A stretch of 64,000 nt of DNA, taken from the NCBI RefSeq assembly GCF_030150205.1, contig NZ_JASLGT010000026.1, positions 62,001-126,000 of the forward strand, written 5' to 3'. Shown here piece by piece: positions 45,468 through 55,328 of the stretch; position 1 is the stretch's first letter, and every line of letters begins with the position of its first letter. This DNA comes from Niabella sp. (GTDB lineage: Bacteria > Bacteroidota > Bacteroidia > Chitinophagales > Chitinophagaceae). The notes below the pieces were generated by a model. It worked only from the letters and a program-made list of their open reading frames with translations, made no database searches and had not been told where the DNA came from. Position numbers and translations under genes: made by a program.

Positions 45468-46781
45468 ATGAAAATAGCGGTTATTGGAACAGGATATGTT
45501 GGCTTGGTAACAGGTACCTGCTTTGCAGAAACCGGTAACCAGGTAACCTGCGTGGATATCAACCAGGAAAAGATTGCCGCATTGCGAAGCGGTAAAACAC
45601 CCATTTACGAGCCGGGCCTGGATGTATTGCTGGCCCGCAATATTAAGGAAGAGCGGATCAGCTTTACCAATGATCTTGCAAAAGCCGTAGAAGAGGCCCT
45701 GGTGGTGTTCCTGGCGCTTCCAACGCCCTCCGGCGCCGATGGAGCGGCCGATCTGAAGTATGTATTAAAGGTTGCGGAGAAGCTCGGAAGCCTGATCACT
45801 ACCTATAAAATTATTGTAAACAAGAGCACCGTACCGGTTGGTACCGCTGAAAAGGTAGCTGCTATTTTAGCAGAGAAGCTGCCCGCTTCCTTGTTTGACG
45901 TGGTTTCGAACCCCGAATTTTTGCGGGAAGGCGTTGCGGTAGATGATTTCCTGAAGCCGGAGCGGGTAGTGGTAGGAACGGAATCGGAGCGGGCCATAAA
46001 AATTATGGGCGATTTATACGGGCCTTTTATACGCCAGGGGAATCCCATCTATTTTATGGATGCGCGCAGTGCTGAAATGACCAAGTATGCAGCCAATTCA
46101 TTCCTGGCGATGAAGATCTCCTTTATGAACGAGATTGCCAATCTTTGCGAACGTACCGGGGCCAATGTAGACTGGGTGCGTATCGGGATCGGTAGTGATC
46201 AGCGGATCGGCAAACGGTTCCTGTTTCCTGGTATCGGTTACGGAGGCAGCTGTTTCCCCAAAGATGTACTGGCATTGAATCTTACGGCCCAGGAACACGA
46301 TTACGAGTTTAAATTGCTGCAGTCTGTGCTCACCGTAAATGCCTTACAAAAGAAACGGCTGGTTCAAAAGCTAAGCCAGCATTTTAACCATAACCTCCAG
46401 GGCAAACAATTTGCTATCTGGGGACTGGCCTTTAAGCCGGAAACCGATGATATCCGGGATGCTCCCTCCGTAGAGATTATCAGGGAGCTGCTGGCTGCAG
46501 GAGCTACGGTAAAAGCCTACGATCCCGTGGCTACGGAAAACATCCGCCAGGTATTTGGAGATCAGCTTATATATTCAGCAAGTCAGTACGATGCCTTGCG
46601 GGATGCGGATGCCCTGCTCATATTAACGGAATGGAGTGAGTTCCGGAACCCCGATTTTGATAAAATCAAACAGAACCTGAAAGCACCGGTTATTTTCGAT
46701 GGCCGGAATGTATATGCACTGGAAAAAATGAGGGAACTGGGTTTTCACTATGAAAGCATCGGGCGGAGTGCGGTAAATTGA
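45468..46781 (+). CDS. ugd: UDP-glucose 6-dehydrogenase
   Basis: A 437-residue NAD-dependent dehydrogenase making UDP-glucuronate, for surface polysaccharide. It begins MKIAVIGTGYVGLVTGTCFA (NAD loop), has NKSTVPVGTAEKV and PEFLREGVAVDDFLKPERV, and the catalytic Cys is in GIGYGGSCFPKD. The C-terminal domain (from about 310) has WGLAFKPETDDIRDAPSV. A TATCTTTA near 45447 may be its -7. It is the first gene after the ribosomal cluster. Confidence 0.95.
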   Translation: MKIAVIGTGYVGLVTGTCFAETGNQVTCVDINQEKIAALRSGKTPIYEPGLDVLLARNIKEERISFTNDLAKAVEEALVVFLALPTPSGADGAADLKYVLKVAEKLGSLITTYKIIVNKSTVPVGTAEKVAAILAEKLPASLFDVVSNPEFLREGVAVDDFLKPERVVVGTESERAIKIMGDLYGPFIRQGNPIYFMDARSAEMTKYAANSFLAMKISFMNEIANLCERTGANVDWVRIGIGSDQRIGKRFLFPGIGYGGSCFPKDVLALNLTAQEHDYEFKLLQSVLTVNALQKKRLVQKLSQHFNHNLQGKQFAIWGLAFKPETDDIRDAPSVEIIRELLAAGATVKAYDPVATENIRQVFGDQLIYSASQYDALRDADALLILTEWSEFRNPDFDKIKQNLKAPVIFDGRNVYALEKMRELGFHYESIGRSAVN

Positions 46782-47143
46782 ATGTGAAAAATTTGAGCAT
46801 TTGAAAATGAAGATTCCGGTACTGCCTGGTGATCCTGCTCCGGTCGGTGTTAAAGGGAATAGAAAACGATAAATCAATGCCGTTTTCTTAAAGCCGCAGC
46901 TGCGCAGATTTGGTATCGGCTTTAGCTATAATAATGTCGCAGAAAGGCGCTGCAGGTGCAATCAGCGTATCTGCGGCCACCATAAAAATTGCTTGGGAAA
47001 CCGCATCGAATGATCAATAGCGGGCTGGGAAAAGTTAAGTACGTCATCAGGCAAAACGAAGCCGACCCGGAACGTTAAACCTTCCCCGGAGGGTAAATAT
47101 TGAAACCATAAATGAGCTGCCGTTGCTGTTATAAATATCCTGC
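46782..47143. repeat. Gap between ugd and the FAD oxidoreductase, holding an inverted GCCGCAG element
   Basis: GCCGCAGCTGCGCAGATT (46893-46910) and AATCAGCGTATCTGCGGC (46959-46976) form a degenerate inverted pair around a 48-base spacer. The left side also has an 8-bp-word stretch TGTGAAAAATTTGAGCATTT at about 46783. No gene is seen. Confidence 0.6.
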
Positions 47144-48349
47144 TCAGGACCTTCCAAAACGGTAAAGCGGTAGCAGGGGATCTGCTTCATTGCGCAGCAG
47201 CTTCAGGATCAGTTTCATACCCTGCACCGAAAAGGTAATGCCATTGCCGCCGAAACCCAGTACAAAATAAGCATTCGGAAATTTTTCGTGCTGACCAATA
47301 TACGGCAGACCGTCCCGGGTAGAGCCAAAGCTACCGGCCCAGGAAAAATCATCGATAAAGGTGGTACCCGGCATAAACCCCTCCAGTTTTTCCATCAGTT
47401 TTTTTGTTTTCTTCTCTTTGATACGCTCCCTGAATGCGCCCGAATTAAACGGACTGTCAACGCCTCCGATCAGCAACCGGTCATCGTCGGTAGTACGCAT
47501 ATAGGTATATGGCTTTTCGGTATTCCATATCAATAATTTCTTCAGTTCCGGCGAAAGCCGGACGCCTGCTTCGCTGATACAGGCAAAGGTGCTGAATAGC
47601 CGGGCTGTTTTTTCGGGGAGCATGGCCACGGTTTCATATCCCGAGCAAAATACCAGTTTTTTGGCCTGCACCGTAAACCCATTGGCCAGCTGCAATTGAA
47701 CACCATTACGCTGGTAATTGATGGTATCTATTTCCGTTTGATCATAGATCCGTAATCCCCGTTGCCGGTTTTTATGAAACAATTCGTGTGTAAACCGGTA
47801 GGCGTCCATACTGGCGGCTGTTGCGGAAAGAATGCCGCCAAAGGTTTGCAGCTGATACTGTTGGGCAATCGTTGTTGCCGGCAGCCAGCTTACGCCCAGC
47901 TGGTATTGATCGCGGATCTCGTATTCCTGCCGGAGCGTTTTTGCGGCTTTTTCATCATGGGCAAAATAAAGCGATTGTTTTTCTGAAAATCCGCAATCGA
48001 TCTTTTCACGGGAAACAAGTGCCGCCAGGTCTTTAATGGCCGTGATCCCCGCCTGGTAGCAATGCACGGCGTTGATGGTTCCGATACGGTCTGCCAGCTG
48101 GTACAACGGTACGTCAATTTCGTATTGTAACATCGATGTGGTAGCGGCCGTGCTGCCCTGGGCGATATCCCGTTTATCCAGCACCGTTACCTCGTAACCG
48201 GCATGCAACAGAGCATGACTGATCAATGCACCGGTGATGCCGCCGCCGATAACGATGATTTCAGTACTCAGGTTTTCCTGGAGGGAGGGATAGCTGTAAA
48301 GCAACCCGTTTTTAACCAGCCAAAAGGATTCCAATGTTCTTAAACGCAT
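47144..48349 (-). CDS. FAD-dependent amino-acid oxidase-type oxidoreductase (DAO family)
   Basis: A 401-residue flavoprotein of the DadA/glycine-oxidase (DAO) family. The dinucleotide motif IIVIGGGITGALISHALLHA is at about residues 30-49. The C-terminal GSFGSTRDGLPYIGQHEKF and VLGFGGNGITFSVQGMKL complete the FAD site. Substrate unknown. A 29-residue leader before the Rossmann motif is longer than usual. It is transcribed towards ugd. Confidence 0.86.
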   Translation of the reverse strand: MRLRTLESFWLVKNGLLYSYPSLQENLSTEIIVIGGGITGALISHALLHAGYEVTVLDKRDIAQGSTAATTSMLQYEIDVPLYQLADRIGTINAVHCYQAGITAIKDLAALVSREKIDCGFSEKQSLYFAHDEKAAKTLRQEYEIRDQYQLGVSWLPATTIAQQYQLQTFGGILSATAASMDAYRFTHELFHKNRQRGLRIYDQTEIDTINYQRNGVQLQLANGFTVQAKKLVFCSGYETVAMLPEKTARLFSTFACISEAGVRLSPELKKLLIWNTEKPYTYMRTTDDDRLLIGGVDSPFNSGAFRERIKEKKTKKLMEKLEGFMPGTTFIDDFSWAGSFGSTRDGLPYIGQHEKFPNAYFVLGFGGNGITFSVQGMKLILKLLRNEADPLLPLYRFGRS

Positions 48350-48513
48350 TTTTCAGTGATTTTTATTGGTCATTAGCCATAAACATAATCATCATTTTGT
48401 GTATACATTGCCTGCCCGTTTTTATGGCTCATTTCATGTAATTTTACCTGTTTCCTCCTCAATTTAAGATGAATTGAAAACACTTGGAAATGATCCTGTA
48501 AAAAGATTGTATA

Positions 48514-50985
48514 GTGGCGCGTTTTGAAAGCTCCGACGGTTACCAGATTATCAGCGAATGGATGCAGCAGGCCTCCCGGAGCCCCTTTCATTTTCAGAAA
48601 CAAACCTGGAAAAAATTTGATGAGGGGTATTCCGGGTTGGTTATTGCACCTACGGGTTTTGGCAAAACCTTCTCCGTATTCCTGGCCCTGGTGATCCATT
48701 ATTTAAACCATCCTGAAAATTACGGAAGCGGACTAAAATTGCTATGGGTGACACCTTTGCGCTCACTGGCAAAGGACCTGGGACGGGCCATGAAAACGGC
48801 CCTGGAAGAGATCGGGCTTGATTGGGAGGTTGGTGTGCGCAACGGCGATACCCCGGTGGCAGAGCGTCAGCGGCAGAAAAAGAAAATGCCGGAAGTGCTG
48901 ATCATCACACCGGAAAGCATGCACCTGCTATTTGCGCAAAAGAACAATACCGTACTGTTTAAATCGCTGCAATGCATTGCTGTGGATGAGTGGCATGAGC
49001 TGCTGGGCAGCAAAAGAGGGGTATTAACGGAGCTGGCGATTGCCCGGCTAAAGCGGATCGCACCGGGTGTTCGGATTTGGGGAATATCGGCTACGATTGG
49101 TAATATAGATGAGGCGCTGGAGGTACTGCTTCCGGATAAGACGGCCCGCCGGACAATGATCCGGGCGAAAGAAGAGAAAAAGACCGCGATCATTTCGATT
49201 ATACCAGACCAGATCGAAGAATTGCCCTGGGCCGGCCACCTGGGAACGCGGCTGGCTGCCCGTTTGATACCGGTCATTGAAGAAAGCAATACCACCCTGA
49301 TCTTTACCAATACCCGGGGCCAATCGGAATTATGGTACCAGGTATTGCTGAGTGCGGCGCCCGACCTGGCCGGACAACTGGCGCTGCACCATGGTTCGGT
49401 AGATGCGGAGCTGCGTGCCTGGATCGAAGACCGCCTGCATACCGGCCAGCTGAAAGTGGTGATCTGCACTTCATCGCTGGACCTGGGAGTGGATTTTAAG
49501 CCGGTAGATACGGTCATCCAGATCGGTTCGCCAAAAGGCGTGGCCCGCTTTCTGCAAAGAGCCGGCCGCAGCGGCCATTCGCCCTTCGAAACTTCAAAGA
49601 TCTATTTTTTACCCACCCATTCGCTGGAGTTGGTAGAGGCGGCTGCCCTGAAGGAAGCGGCAAAGGAAAAGATCATTGAAAGCCGGGTACCGCTGGTGCT
49701 TACATTTGACGTACTGGTGCAGTACCTCGTTACCCTGGCCGTGGGAGAAGGCTTCAGGGAAAAGGAATTGTTTGAGGAAGTACGGCAAACCTATTGTTTT
49801 GCCGGCCTGGAGCCGGATGAATGGCAATGGTTACTGCAATTTGTAACCCGGGGCGGTGAAGTGCTGCATGCATATGACGAGTTTCAGAAAGTGGTAGTAG
49901 AGGAGGGCCTGTACGTGGTGAAGAGCCGTAAGATCGCGATGATGCACCGGATGAACCTGGGGGTGATCGTTAGCGACCCGATGCTGAAGGTAAAATATAT
50001 GTCGGGCGGATACATCGGCATGGTGGAAGAGTATTTTGTGGCCCGTATGCTGCCGGGCGATACCTTTGGTTTGGCCGGGAAGGTGCTGGAATTTGTGATG
50101 ATCCGTGATCTGACGGTGCTGGTGCGCCACAGCAAAGCCAAACGGGCCATTACACCCAGCTGGATGGGGGGGCGGCTGCCGCTTTCTTCCAACCTGAGTG
50201 CCTTATTGCGGCATAAATACAGCAGTGCGTTACATCCGGCTGCTGGTGATAAAGAGCTCCGGACCCTGCACCCGCTGTTTGTACAGCAACAGGCGGTTTC
50301 GCATGTGCCAAGGGAAGACGAATTCCTGGTGGAGCAGATCGAAACAAAGGATGGCCATCATATTTACATGTACCCGTTTGAAGGGCGGCTGGTACATGAG
50401 GTAATGGCGGCATTGGTGGCGTATCGCCTGAGCCGGATACAGCCCATTACTTTCTCCATGGCCATGAATGATTATGGTTTTGAACTGCTGAGCGATCAAT
50501 ACCTGGAACTTACCGGTGAACAGCTAAACGTCGTTTTTTCTACAGAGAACCTTACAGCGGATATCAGCAAAAGCATCAACGCGGCAGAGATGGCAGGGCG
50601 TAAATTCCGGGATATTTCCGTAATTGCGGGCCTGGTGATGCGCAATTATGCCGGTCAGCTAAAAAACAATAAAAATCTTCAGTCATCTTCCGGGCTGATC
50701 TTCCGGATCTTTGAACAATACGATCCTAAAAACCTTTTATTAAGACAGGCCTTCGACGAGGTATTTTATCAGCAGCTGGAGGAGCCGCGGCTGATGGCCG
50801 CCCTGCAGCGGATTTTAAAGAGCCGGATCGTGATCGTAAAAGCCGGTGCTTTTACACCCCTGAGCTTTCCGATTAAGGTAGATAGCCTGCGTCAGAACCT
50901 GAGCAGTGAAGAGCTGGATGCAAAGATCCGGCGCATGCAGGAAGAGGCGCTTAAAACAAAGAAAAAAGATGCCGGGAACGAATAA
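48514..50985 (+). CDS. Ligase-associated DNA damage response DEXH-box helicase (Lhr-like)
   Basis: An 823-residue superfamily 2 helicase. Walker A is APTGFGKTFS at about residues 46-55, motif II is DEWHELLG, motif III SATIGN, and motif VI LLQRAGRSGHSP. This DEWH-type pattern and length match the Lhr-like helicase that in other bacteria clusters with an ATP-dependent DNA ligase, a nuclease and a phosphoesterase. Here only the phosphoesterase follows, overlapping by 17 bases. The GTG start at 48514 is chosen because homology begins ARFESSDGYQIISEW. Confidence 0.9.
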   Translation: MARFESSDGYQIISEWMQQASRSPFHFQKQTWKKFDEGYSGLVIAPTGFGKTFSVFLALVIHYLNHPENYGSGLKLLWVTPLRSLAKDLGRAMKTALEEIGLDWEVGVRNGDTPVAERQRQKKKMPEVLIITPESMHLLFAQKNNTVLFKSLQCIAVDEWHELLGSKRGVLTELAIARLKRIAPGVRIWGISATIGNIDEALEVLLPDKTARRTMIRAKEEKKTAIISIIPDQIEELPWAGHLGTRLAARLIPVIEESNTTLIFTNTRGQSELWYQVLLSAAPDLAGQLALHHGSVDAELRAWIEDRLHTGQLKVVICTSSLDLGVDFKPVDTVIQIGSPKGVARFLQRAGRSGHSPFETSKIYFLPTHSLELVEAAALKEAAKEKIIESRVPLVLTFDVLVQYLVTLAVGEGFREKELFEEVRQTYCFAGLEPDEWQWLLQFVTRGGEVLHAYDEFQKVVVEEGLYVVKSRKIAMMHRMNLGVIVSDPMLKVKYMSGGYIGMVEEYFVARMLPGDTFGLAGKVLEFVMIRDLTVLVRHSKAKRAITPSWMGGRLPLSSNLSALLRHKYSSALHPAAGDKELRTLHPLFVQQQAVSHVPREDEFLVEQIETKDGHHIYMYPFEGRLVHEVMAALVAYRLSRIQPITFSMAMNDYGFELLSDQYLELTGEQLNVVFSTENLTADISKSINAAEMAGRKFRDISVIAGLVMRNYAGQLKNNKNLQSSSGLIFRIFEQYDPKNLLLRQAFDEVFYQQLEEPRLMAALQRILKSRIVIVKAGAFTPLSFPIKVDSLRQNLSSEELDAKIRRMQEEALKTKKKDAGNE

Positions 50986-51628
50986 CACTGAGATCCATTA
51001 TAAAGACGAAACCCTTATTTTATCGGCAGCAAGGGCGGCGTACTGGCCTGCCCGGAAAATGCTGATGCTGGCCGATCTGCATCTTGGTAAAACCGGCTAT
51101 TTCCGCGCACATGGCATCCCGGTTTCAAGGGAGGTAATGGAAGATGACCTGAGGCGCTTAACGGGGTTGATTGAACAATTTAAACCGGAACAGGTGCTGG
51201 TAGCAGGCGATATGTTTCACCACCGGTTTAATAATGATGTACTTGTTTTTAAAAACTGGCGGCAGGCATATCAGGAATTACAGTTTGTGCTGGTTCCGGG
51301 CAACCACGACCGGCATATGGAGGTTGATTATGCCGATCTGTCCATACAGGTTACTGGTCCGGAGCATATTAACCCTCCCTTTCATTTTGTACATGAAATG
51401 GAAGAAGCGCATCCTGAACGGCTTACGATCTCCGGCCATGTACATCCCGGCTACCTGCTTTCCGGAAAAGCCCGGCAGGCACTTTGCCTTCCCTGTTTTG
51501 TATATGGACCCCATCAGTTACTGTTGCCGGCGTTTAGTGCCTTTACCGGTTTGTGTACTACATTTGAAAAAGCACCGGGCGCACATTATTTTGTGATCTC
51601 CGGTGATAAAATATTTGCATTTCAATAG
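50969..51628 (+). CDS. pdeM: Ligase-associated DNA damage response endonuclease PdeM
   Basis: A 219-residue metallophosphoesterase. The five motifs are LADLHLGKTG, VAGDMFHHRF, VPGNHDRHME, and ISGHVHPGY, consistent with a two-metal phosphodiesterase. Context defines it as PdeM: the ATG at 50969 lies inside the end of the Lhr-like helicase gene (17-base overlap), implying translational coupling. The usual neighbours, an ATP-dependent DNA ligase and an exonuclease, are missing. Confidence 0.88.
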   Translation: MPGTNNTEIHYKDETLILSAARAAYWPARKMLMLADLHLGKTGYFRAHGIPVSREVMEDDLRRLTGLIEQFKPEQVLVAGDMFHHRFNNDVLVFKNWRQAYQELQFVLVPGNHDRHMEVDYADLSIQVTGPEHINPPFHFVHEMEEAHPERLTISGHVHPGYLLSGKARQALCLPCFVYGPHQLLLPAFSAFTGLCTTFEKAPGAHYFVISGDKIFAFQ

Positions 51629-51684
51629 CGGTACGGCCACGTATTTGGCATCATATTTTACGGTATTTCAAAAATAACCGGTGT

Positions 51685-51858
51685 ATGATGACTATAAAGA
51701 AACATAAGACCACCAATCCGATGGATAAAAAAGAGGAAGTGGCCACAAGCAATGATCCCAGGATTGACCAGGATGTGCCCGGATTTCCACACCACCCTTC
51801 TTCCGAAGAAGATCTCAAAAAGAAAAATGAGAAGGATGTAAAGAAGAAAAAGAAATAA
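51685..51858 (+). CDS. Small Lys-rich hypothetical protein
   Basis: A 57-residue (or 56 from the next ATG at 51688) hydrophilic protein. The middle motif DPRIDQDVPGFPHHPSSEED is recognisable as a conserved segment of small hypothetical proteins in Chitinophagales; the last 12 residues are mostly Lys. No domain or function is known. The reading frame is open across the whole gene and lies shortly after pdeM. Confidence is moderate because of its size. Confidence 0.55.
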   Translation: MMTIKKHKTTNPMDKKEEVATSNDPRIDQDVPGFPHHPSSEEDLKKKNEKDVKKKKK

Positions 51859-51968
51859 AAGAAAGCGCTTCAAAAGTCACCTGCTGCTCCCGGATGCCCA
51901 ATAAGTCCGGCATGAACGCATGGTGGTTTTTGAAGCAACCTCTTTGTTATAGATGAAAAGGCATGCCT

Positions 51969-52316
51969 TTACTCAAACAATTCCTGGTCTTCCCGTTCCG
52001 CCATTGGGATCTTTTTAATAAAATCATCAAATTCCGGTCCCTCATGATTGCTGTACGGACCATAAATATCCAGGATATAAGCACGAAAGCCCTGCGGATC
52101 CTGGGTTACATAAAGCACCGTATTATTATCCGGATCCGATTCGTCTTCAAAACGGAATGTGCGGATAATAAGCAGGTCTTCCGGCTGGTAAACCCGTTGA
52201 TGTTTTTCCGAAACCATTTGTTTTTGATCATTCATGATGATCTCCTGGTCAATACCCCGCTGTTTCAATTTTTCCAGCACCTTTGTAAGGGTGGTCATTT
52301 CTGTTTTTTGTTCCAT
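51969..52316 (-). CDS. Hypothetical protein, 115 residues
   Basis: I do not recognise this family. The protein is cytoplasmic (no signal or helix), acidic in the second half, with segments EKLKQRGIDQEIIMNDQKQM, VYQPEDLLIIRTFRFEDESD and ILDIYGPYSNHEGPEFDDFI. The ATG at 52316 is chosen as it gives MEQKTEMTTLTKVLEKL. It may be a phylum-specific protein; nothing adjacent suggests a role. Confidence 0.65.
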   Translation of the reverse strand: MEQKTEMTTLTKVLEKLKQRGIDQEIIMNDQKQMVSEKHQRVYQPEDLLIIRTFRFEDESDPDNNTVLYVTQDPQGFRAYILDIYGPYSNHEGPEFDDFIKKIPMAEREDQELFE

Positions 52317-52691
52317 AAGACAATAATTTGGATCAGGTAATTGAAATATCACTTTATAAAAACAGAAACTGCGCCAAAAACAGCATTATGGATTTGTTTA
52401 ACGTTCCAGGTTTAAGGTTAGGTCCGCTTCAGACCTGATGTCTATTGTAGCTATCAATGGTCAGTTATCAGATGATCCCGTTCGTGATAAGCAGATCAGT
52501 TATTCAATGCTATTGCTCAATAGGGTGTTATCACCTGAGCATGATAGATACGATTAAAAACTGAAAACTGACGGTTGAAAGCTAAATGCTAAGCATATGG
52601 TGACTGATAACTAAAGACTAAACGCTGAAGCCAGAAGCAGAAGACCCAGGTTTGGAAGATCCTCGGGCCAGTGTGTAAAATACACCGTTCT
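52317..52691. repeat. Gap with opposed 7-bp word arrays
   Basis: Left words AGCTATCAATGGTCAGTTATC (52448-52471) face right words CTGAAAACTGACGGTTGAAAG and ACTGATAACTAAAGACTAAAC (52561-52625). Between them is an unrelated core of about 85 bases. No gene. Confidence 0.65.
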
Positions 52692-53297
52692 TTATCTCTG
52701 GTAATGGGGACTGTTTACCCCCGCCAGGATGATGAACGGCGTTGCTGAAAATAGCACCACCGATCGTTCCGGTTCCTTTTTGTTAACCACAGCACCGGCT
52801 ATTTCCGGTTTTGTTGAAACAGGGTCTGGTAATGGCGGCTGGCTGGGTGTTTCCGGGGCCTGTGGCACTGGAACTGCAATTGTTTGCCGGGCCAGTTGTG
52901 CTTCATAACCGGCCAGTTCCTGCAGGTCCGCCTCAATAATTTAGACAGCTGTTTCAGCGATTTGCATCCTGTTTTCCAGTTTGATCAGCAGGATAGGGTT
53001 GTATCGCAACAAGCGCGCCTCCAGTACCATAACCTGGCTTTTAGCCAGATCGCGTTTTAGCTTCGTCGTTACATCCGTGGGTGGTGCCTGGGTTAACGCC
53101 TGCTCATAGCCATCGAGTACAGCTTGCTTCACGTACCGCTCTGCCAGGGTTTTTTCAATGATCTTTCGATGGCGCTCAATCCTGCGTTCAAGAAAACCGA
53201 TTTTTACGGTTAAGCTGGATTGTTGCTGTCGCAATGTTTCTTTTAGCAATGCGTAGTCCTGGATGGTATAAACCCGGTTTAAAGATAGTTTTGTCAT
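52692..53297 (-). pseudogene. Coiled-coil protein gene broken by an in-frame TAA
   Basis: A 201-codon frame on the minus strand is interrupted once. The first part (53297-52944) encodes 118 residues, MTKLSLNRVYTIQDYALLKE to NRMQIAETAV, then TAA at 52943-52941. The same frame continues without another stop for 82 codons (IIEADLQELAGYEAQLARQT to LAGVNSPHYQR) to a TAA at 52694-52692. Both halves match a continuous coiled coil with a Pro-rich segment, so one base change or a sequencing error is likely. Function unknown. Confidence 0.6.
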
Positions 53298-53764
53298 ATT
53301 GGTTGCTTTAAGGTTAAAAAACAGGGGCTTTCGCTACCTAAATATAACAAAAAAAACGATAATGTGAAACGATGAGATTTTTTAACGGTTTATTGGGTAG
53401 GGCGTTTATGAGCACTATTATCATTCAGGAGCAGGTATTTGGTGTAATAGATTTGGAAGGGGTGGATTTTTATCATTTTTAAACTAACATTCGGAGCTGG
53501 ATTTGGACTTTAGTTCTTTCGATATCTAAATTTTCTCTTTGTAATTAGAGTGCAGGGCTGGCAAGAAAATGGCTCACATAAAATCTCTATGCTGATTCTG
53601 ACTTGCGGAATAGGTTATGGCTTTGTCTTTATCAGGCTTACGTTCGAAAAGTATAGTCCAACGAGCAGATTGGCACAATATTCTTCGCTGAGTGGGGATT
53701 TAAGGAATAATATCAAGAGGTGCTAGTTAGATAGCACCTCTTGATAAACTTTTAAAAATAATAA
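53298..53764. other. AT-rich gap holding the terminator of the next gene
   Basis: No convincing gene. A 36-codon frame (53372-53482, MRFFNGLLGRAFMSTIII start) is too short to support. Base composition becomes AT-rich from here to about 55330. The hairpin at 53711-53746 ends the downstream minus-strand gene. Confidence 0.4.
53711..53746 (-). terminator. Hairpin terminator of the lipoprotein gene
   Basis: A perfect 15-bp stem TATCAAGAGGTGCTA/TAGCACCTCTTGATA with a 6-nt loop, 19 bases after the stop codon on the minus strand. The T-run is only ATTATTCC, so termination strength is uncertain. Confidence 0.6.
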
Positions 53765-54928
53765 TTAATTGTAATATTGATAATAAAAATGAAGACCTAC
53801 CTGGAAATGAACATTTAACTTTATTCTGGCGGTATATAATTTCAGGTTATTGATATTGGGTAGCAATGTGGATGCTGGGCCTGTGGGGCCATTCGAGTTG
53901 TATAATTCATATGTGGGGTGGGCTCCAAAACCGACGGTATAAACATCGTTGTCTGCTAAGAAGTTTTTTGTATAAGTGAACCGTCCATCTGAGGTAGGGT
54001 AAATAGCATTGCCTATTTGAACATTACCAGGTGCATACATAATTCCATGACCAGGTGTGCCATCTATCGTTTCAACAGAAAGGTAATCGAGATATGTGTT
54101 TGCTCCATATGTTCCCCAAATAAAGTATTGCTTTCTTTGCTGAGTAAATTCAATATAAAACTTATAAATACAAGACCAAATTGTTCCACCAAGGGCATCA
54201 GTACCTGTGGGAACAACAATATAGTTTTCATGCAACCGTATAAATTTCCTTGTTTTACTATCGACGTCAAATCTTTGAGCTGCAATTTCATAGTCAAACT
54301 GTTGATTAGAAGATGGTTGGATAATTGGATCTGTTGTTGCCATTAAAGCTTTCATTTTGGGGAATGATTTAATTCTTTCGGCTTTTATGTCTGCCCTAAA
54401 ATTACTTAGTTCTTTATCCAAGTTGAGATTGGCATCAAGAAAACTATTTGTTTGTAGTTCAGATTTAGACGCTTGCAAATAAAAGACATTATTGTTGTGA
54501 TATCGGAGAAGGTATTCTCCAACCTGTACAATACCTTTGCTGTTAAGTACTTTATCTAAGGGTATACCGTTTTTACTACGCAATAGTCCGTCCTCTTTTC
54601 CATAAAAAAAGAAATTGCTGTCAATAATATTATTGCCTCCTGGAGTAGCCTCTATCTGGAGGAATTGGTCGTATAAAGATTTTTTGAGACCACTATTTCG
54701 CTTCCACTTTTGATATTCTGAATCACTCATCGCCATTAGTTTTGAAATCGTTTCATTAAAGGTGGCGATACTTTCAAATTTGAGATATGGCTCTCCATTA
54801 ATGGAACTATTAAGAGTATTGGCGCTACCTTGATTTTGAATGGTTTCATCTTTTTTACAAGAGACAAGCGTTAAGATAAAAGCAGTAATAGTTAATAAAT
54901 AGCAGTAAACTTGTTTTTTCATTTTCAT
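53765..54928 (-). CDS. AT-rich lipoprotein of unknown function
   Basis: A 387-residue lipoprotein: MKMKKQVYCYLLTITAFILT and then LVSCKKDE gives a lipobox Cys at about residue 24. It has no domain I recognise; the C-terminal 150 residues are rich in aromatic strand-like segments (KFYIEFTQQRKQYFIWGTYG). Base and codon composition are more AT-rich than the surrounding housekeeping genes, which suggests acquisition by transfer or relaxed selection. Neighbours give no clue. Confidence 0.7.
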   Translation of the reverse strand: MKMKKQVYCYLLTITAFILTLVSCKKDETIQNQGSANTLNSSINGEPYLKFESIATFNETISKLMAMSDSEYQKWKRNSGLKKSLYDQFLQIEATPGGNNIIDSNFFFYGKEDGLLRSKNGIPLDKVLNSKGIVQVGEYLLRYHNNNVFYLQASKSELQTNSFLDANLNLDKELSNFRADIKAERIKSFPKMKALMATTDPIIQPSSNQQFDYEIAAQRFDVDSKTRKFIRLHENYIVVPTGTDALGGTIWSCIYKFYIEFTQQRKQYFIWGTYGANTYLDYLSVETIDGTPGHGIMYAPGNVQIGNAIYPTSDGRFTYTKNFLADNDVYTVGFGAHPTYELYNSNGPTGPASTLLPNINNLKLYTARIKLNVHFQVGLHFYYQYYN

Positions 54929-55328
54929 TAGTTTTTAATTAGTAAATCGTGTTTTAAATAAGAAAATATTTCGGCCTGGCAAAAGGATGCCTGTTGAATT
55001 ATTTCAGAGGTTGGTATTATTTAGCTGGGGCACGTTATCTTTTACAGGAAATCGAATAGATGTCTTTCATCATAATTGGTTTCATTTTTCATAAAGAGTT
55101 TAATTATATCTTAAAGATAATAAATAAATACTATATAAAAAATAATTTAACAGTGTTTTAAAAAAGGGTTGAAGACTTTTATTTAATTGGAATGTTCGGT
55201 AAAAGTTATTGAGAGGGAGTTGAGGGCACTATCTTAAAAAAAAATTGTAAATATTAAAATCCGGAGCTAGGTCATTAATCTAAGTTAATTCCAGAATTTA
55301 ATCTCTTGTTTTTTTGTTTTTGGGGAAT
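54929..55328. other. AT-rich intergenic stretch
   Basis: 400 bases without an open frame of note. It is the most AT-rich part of the window by eye, with long A and T runs. It may contain the promoter of the lipoprotein gene, but no clear TAnnTTTG with a -33 partner stood out. Confidence 0.4.

Noticed and set aside
53372..53482. 36-codon frame MRFFNGLLGRAF
   Set aside because: Too short, in AT-rich DNA where such frames arise by chance; no motif or ribosome site.
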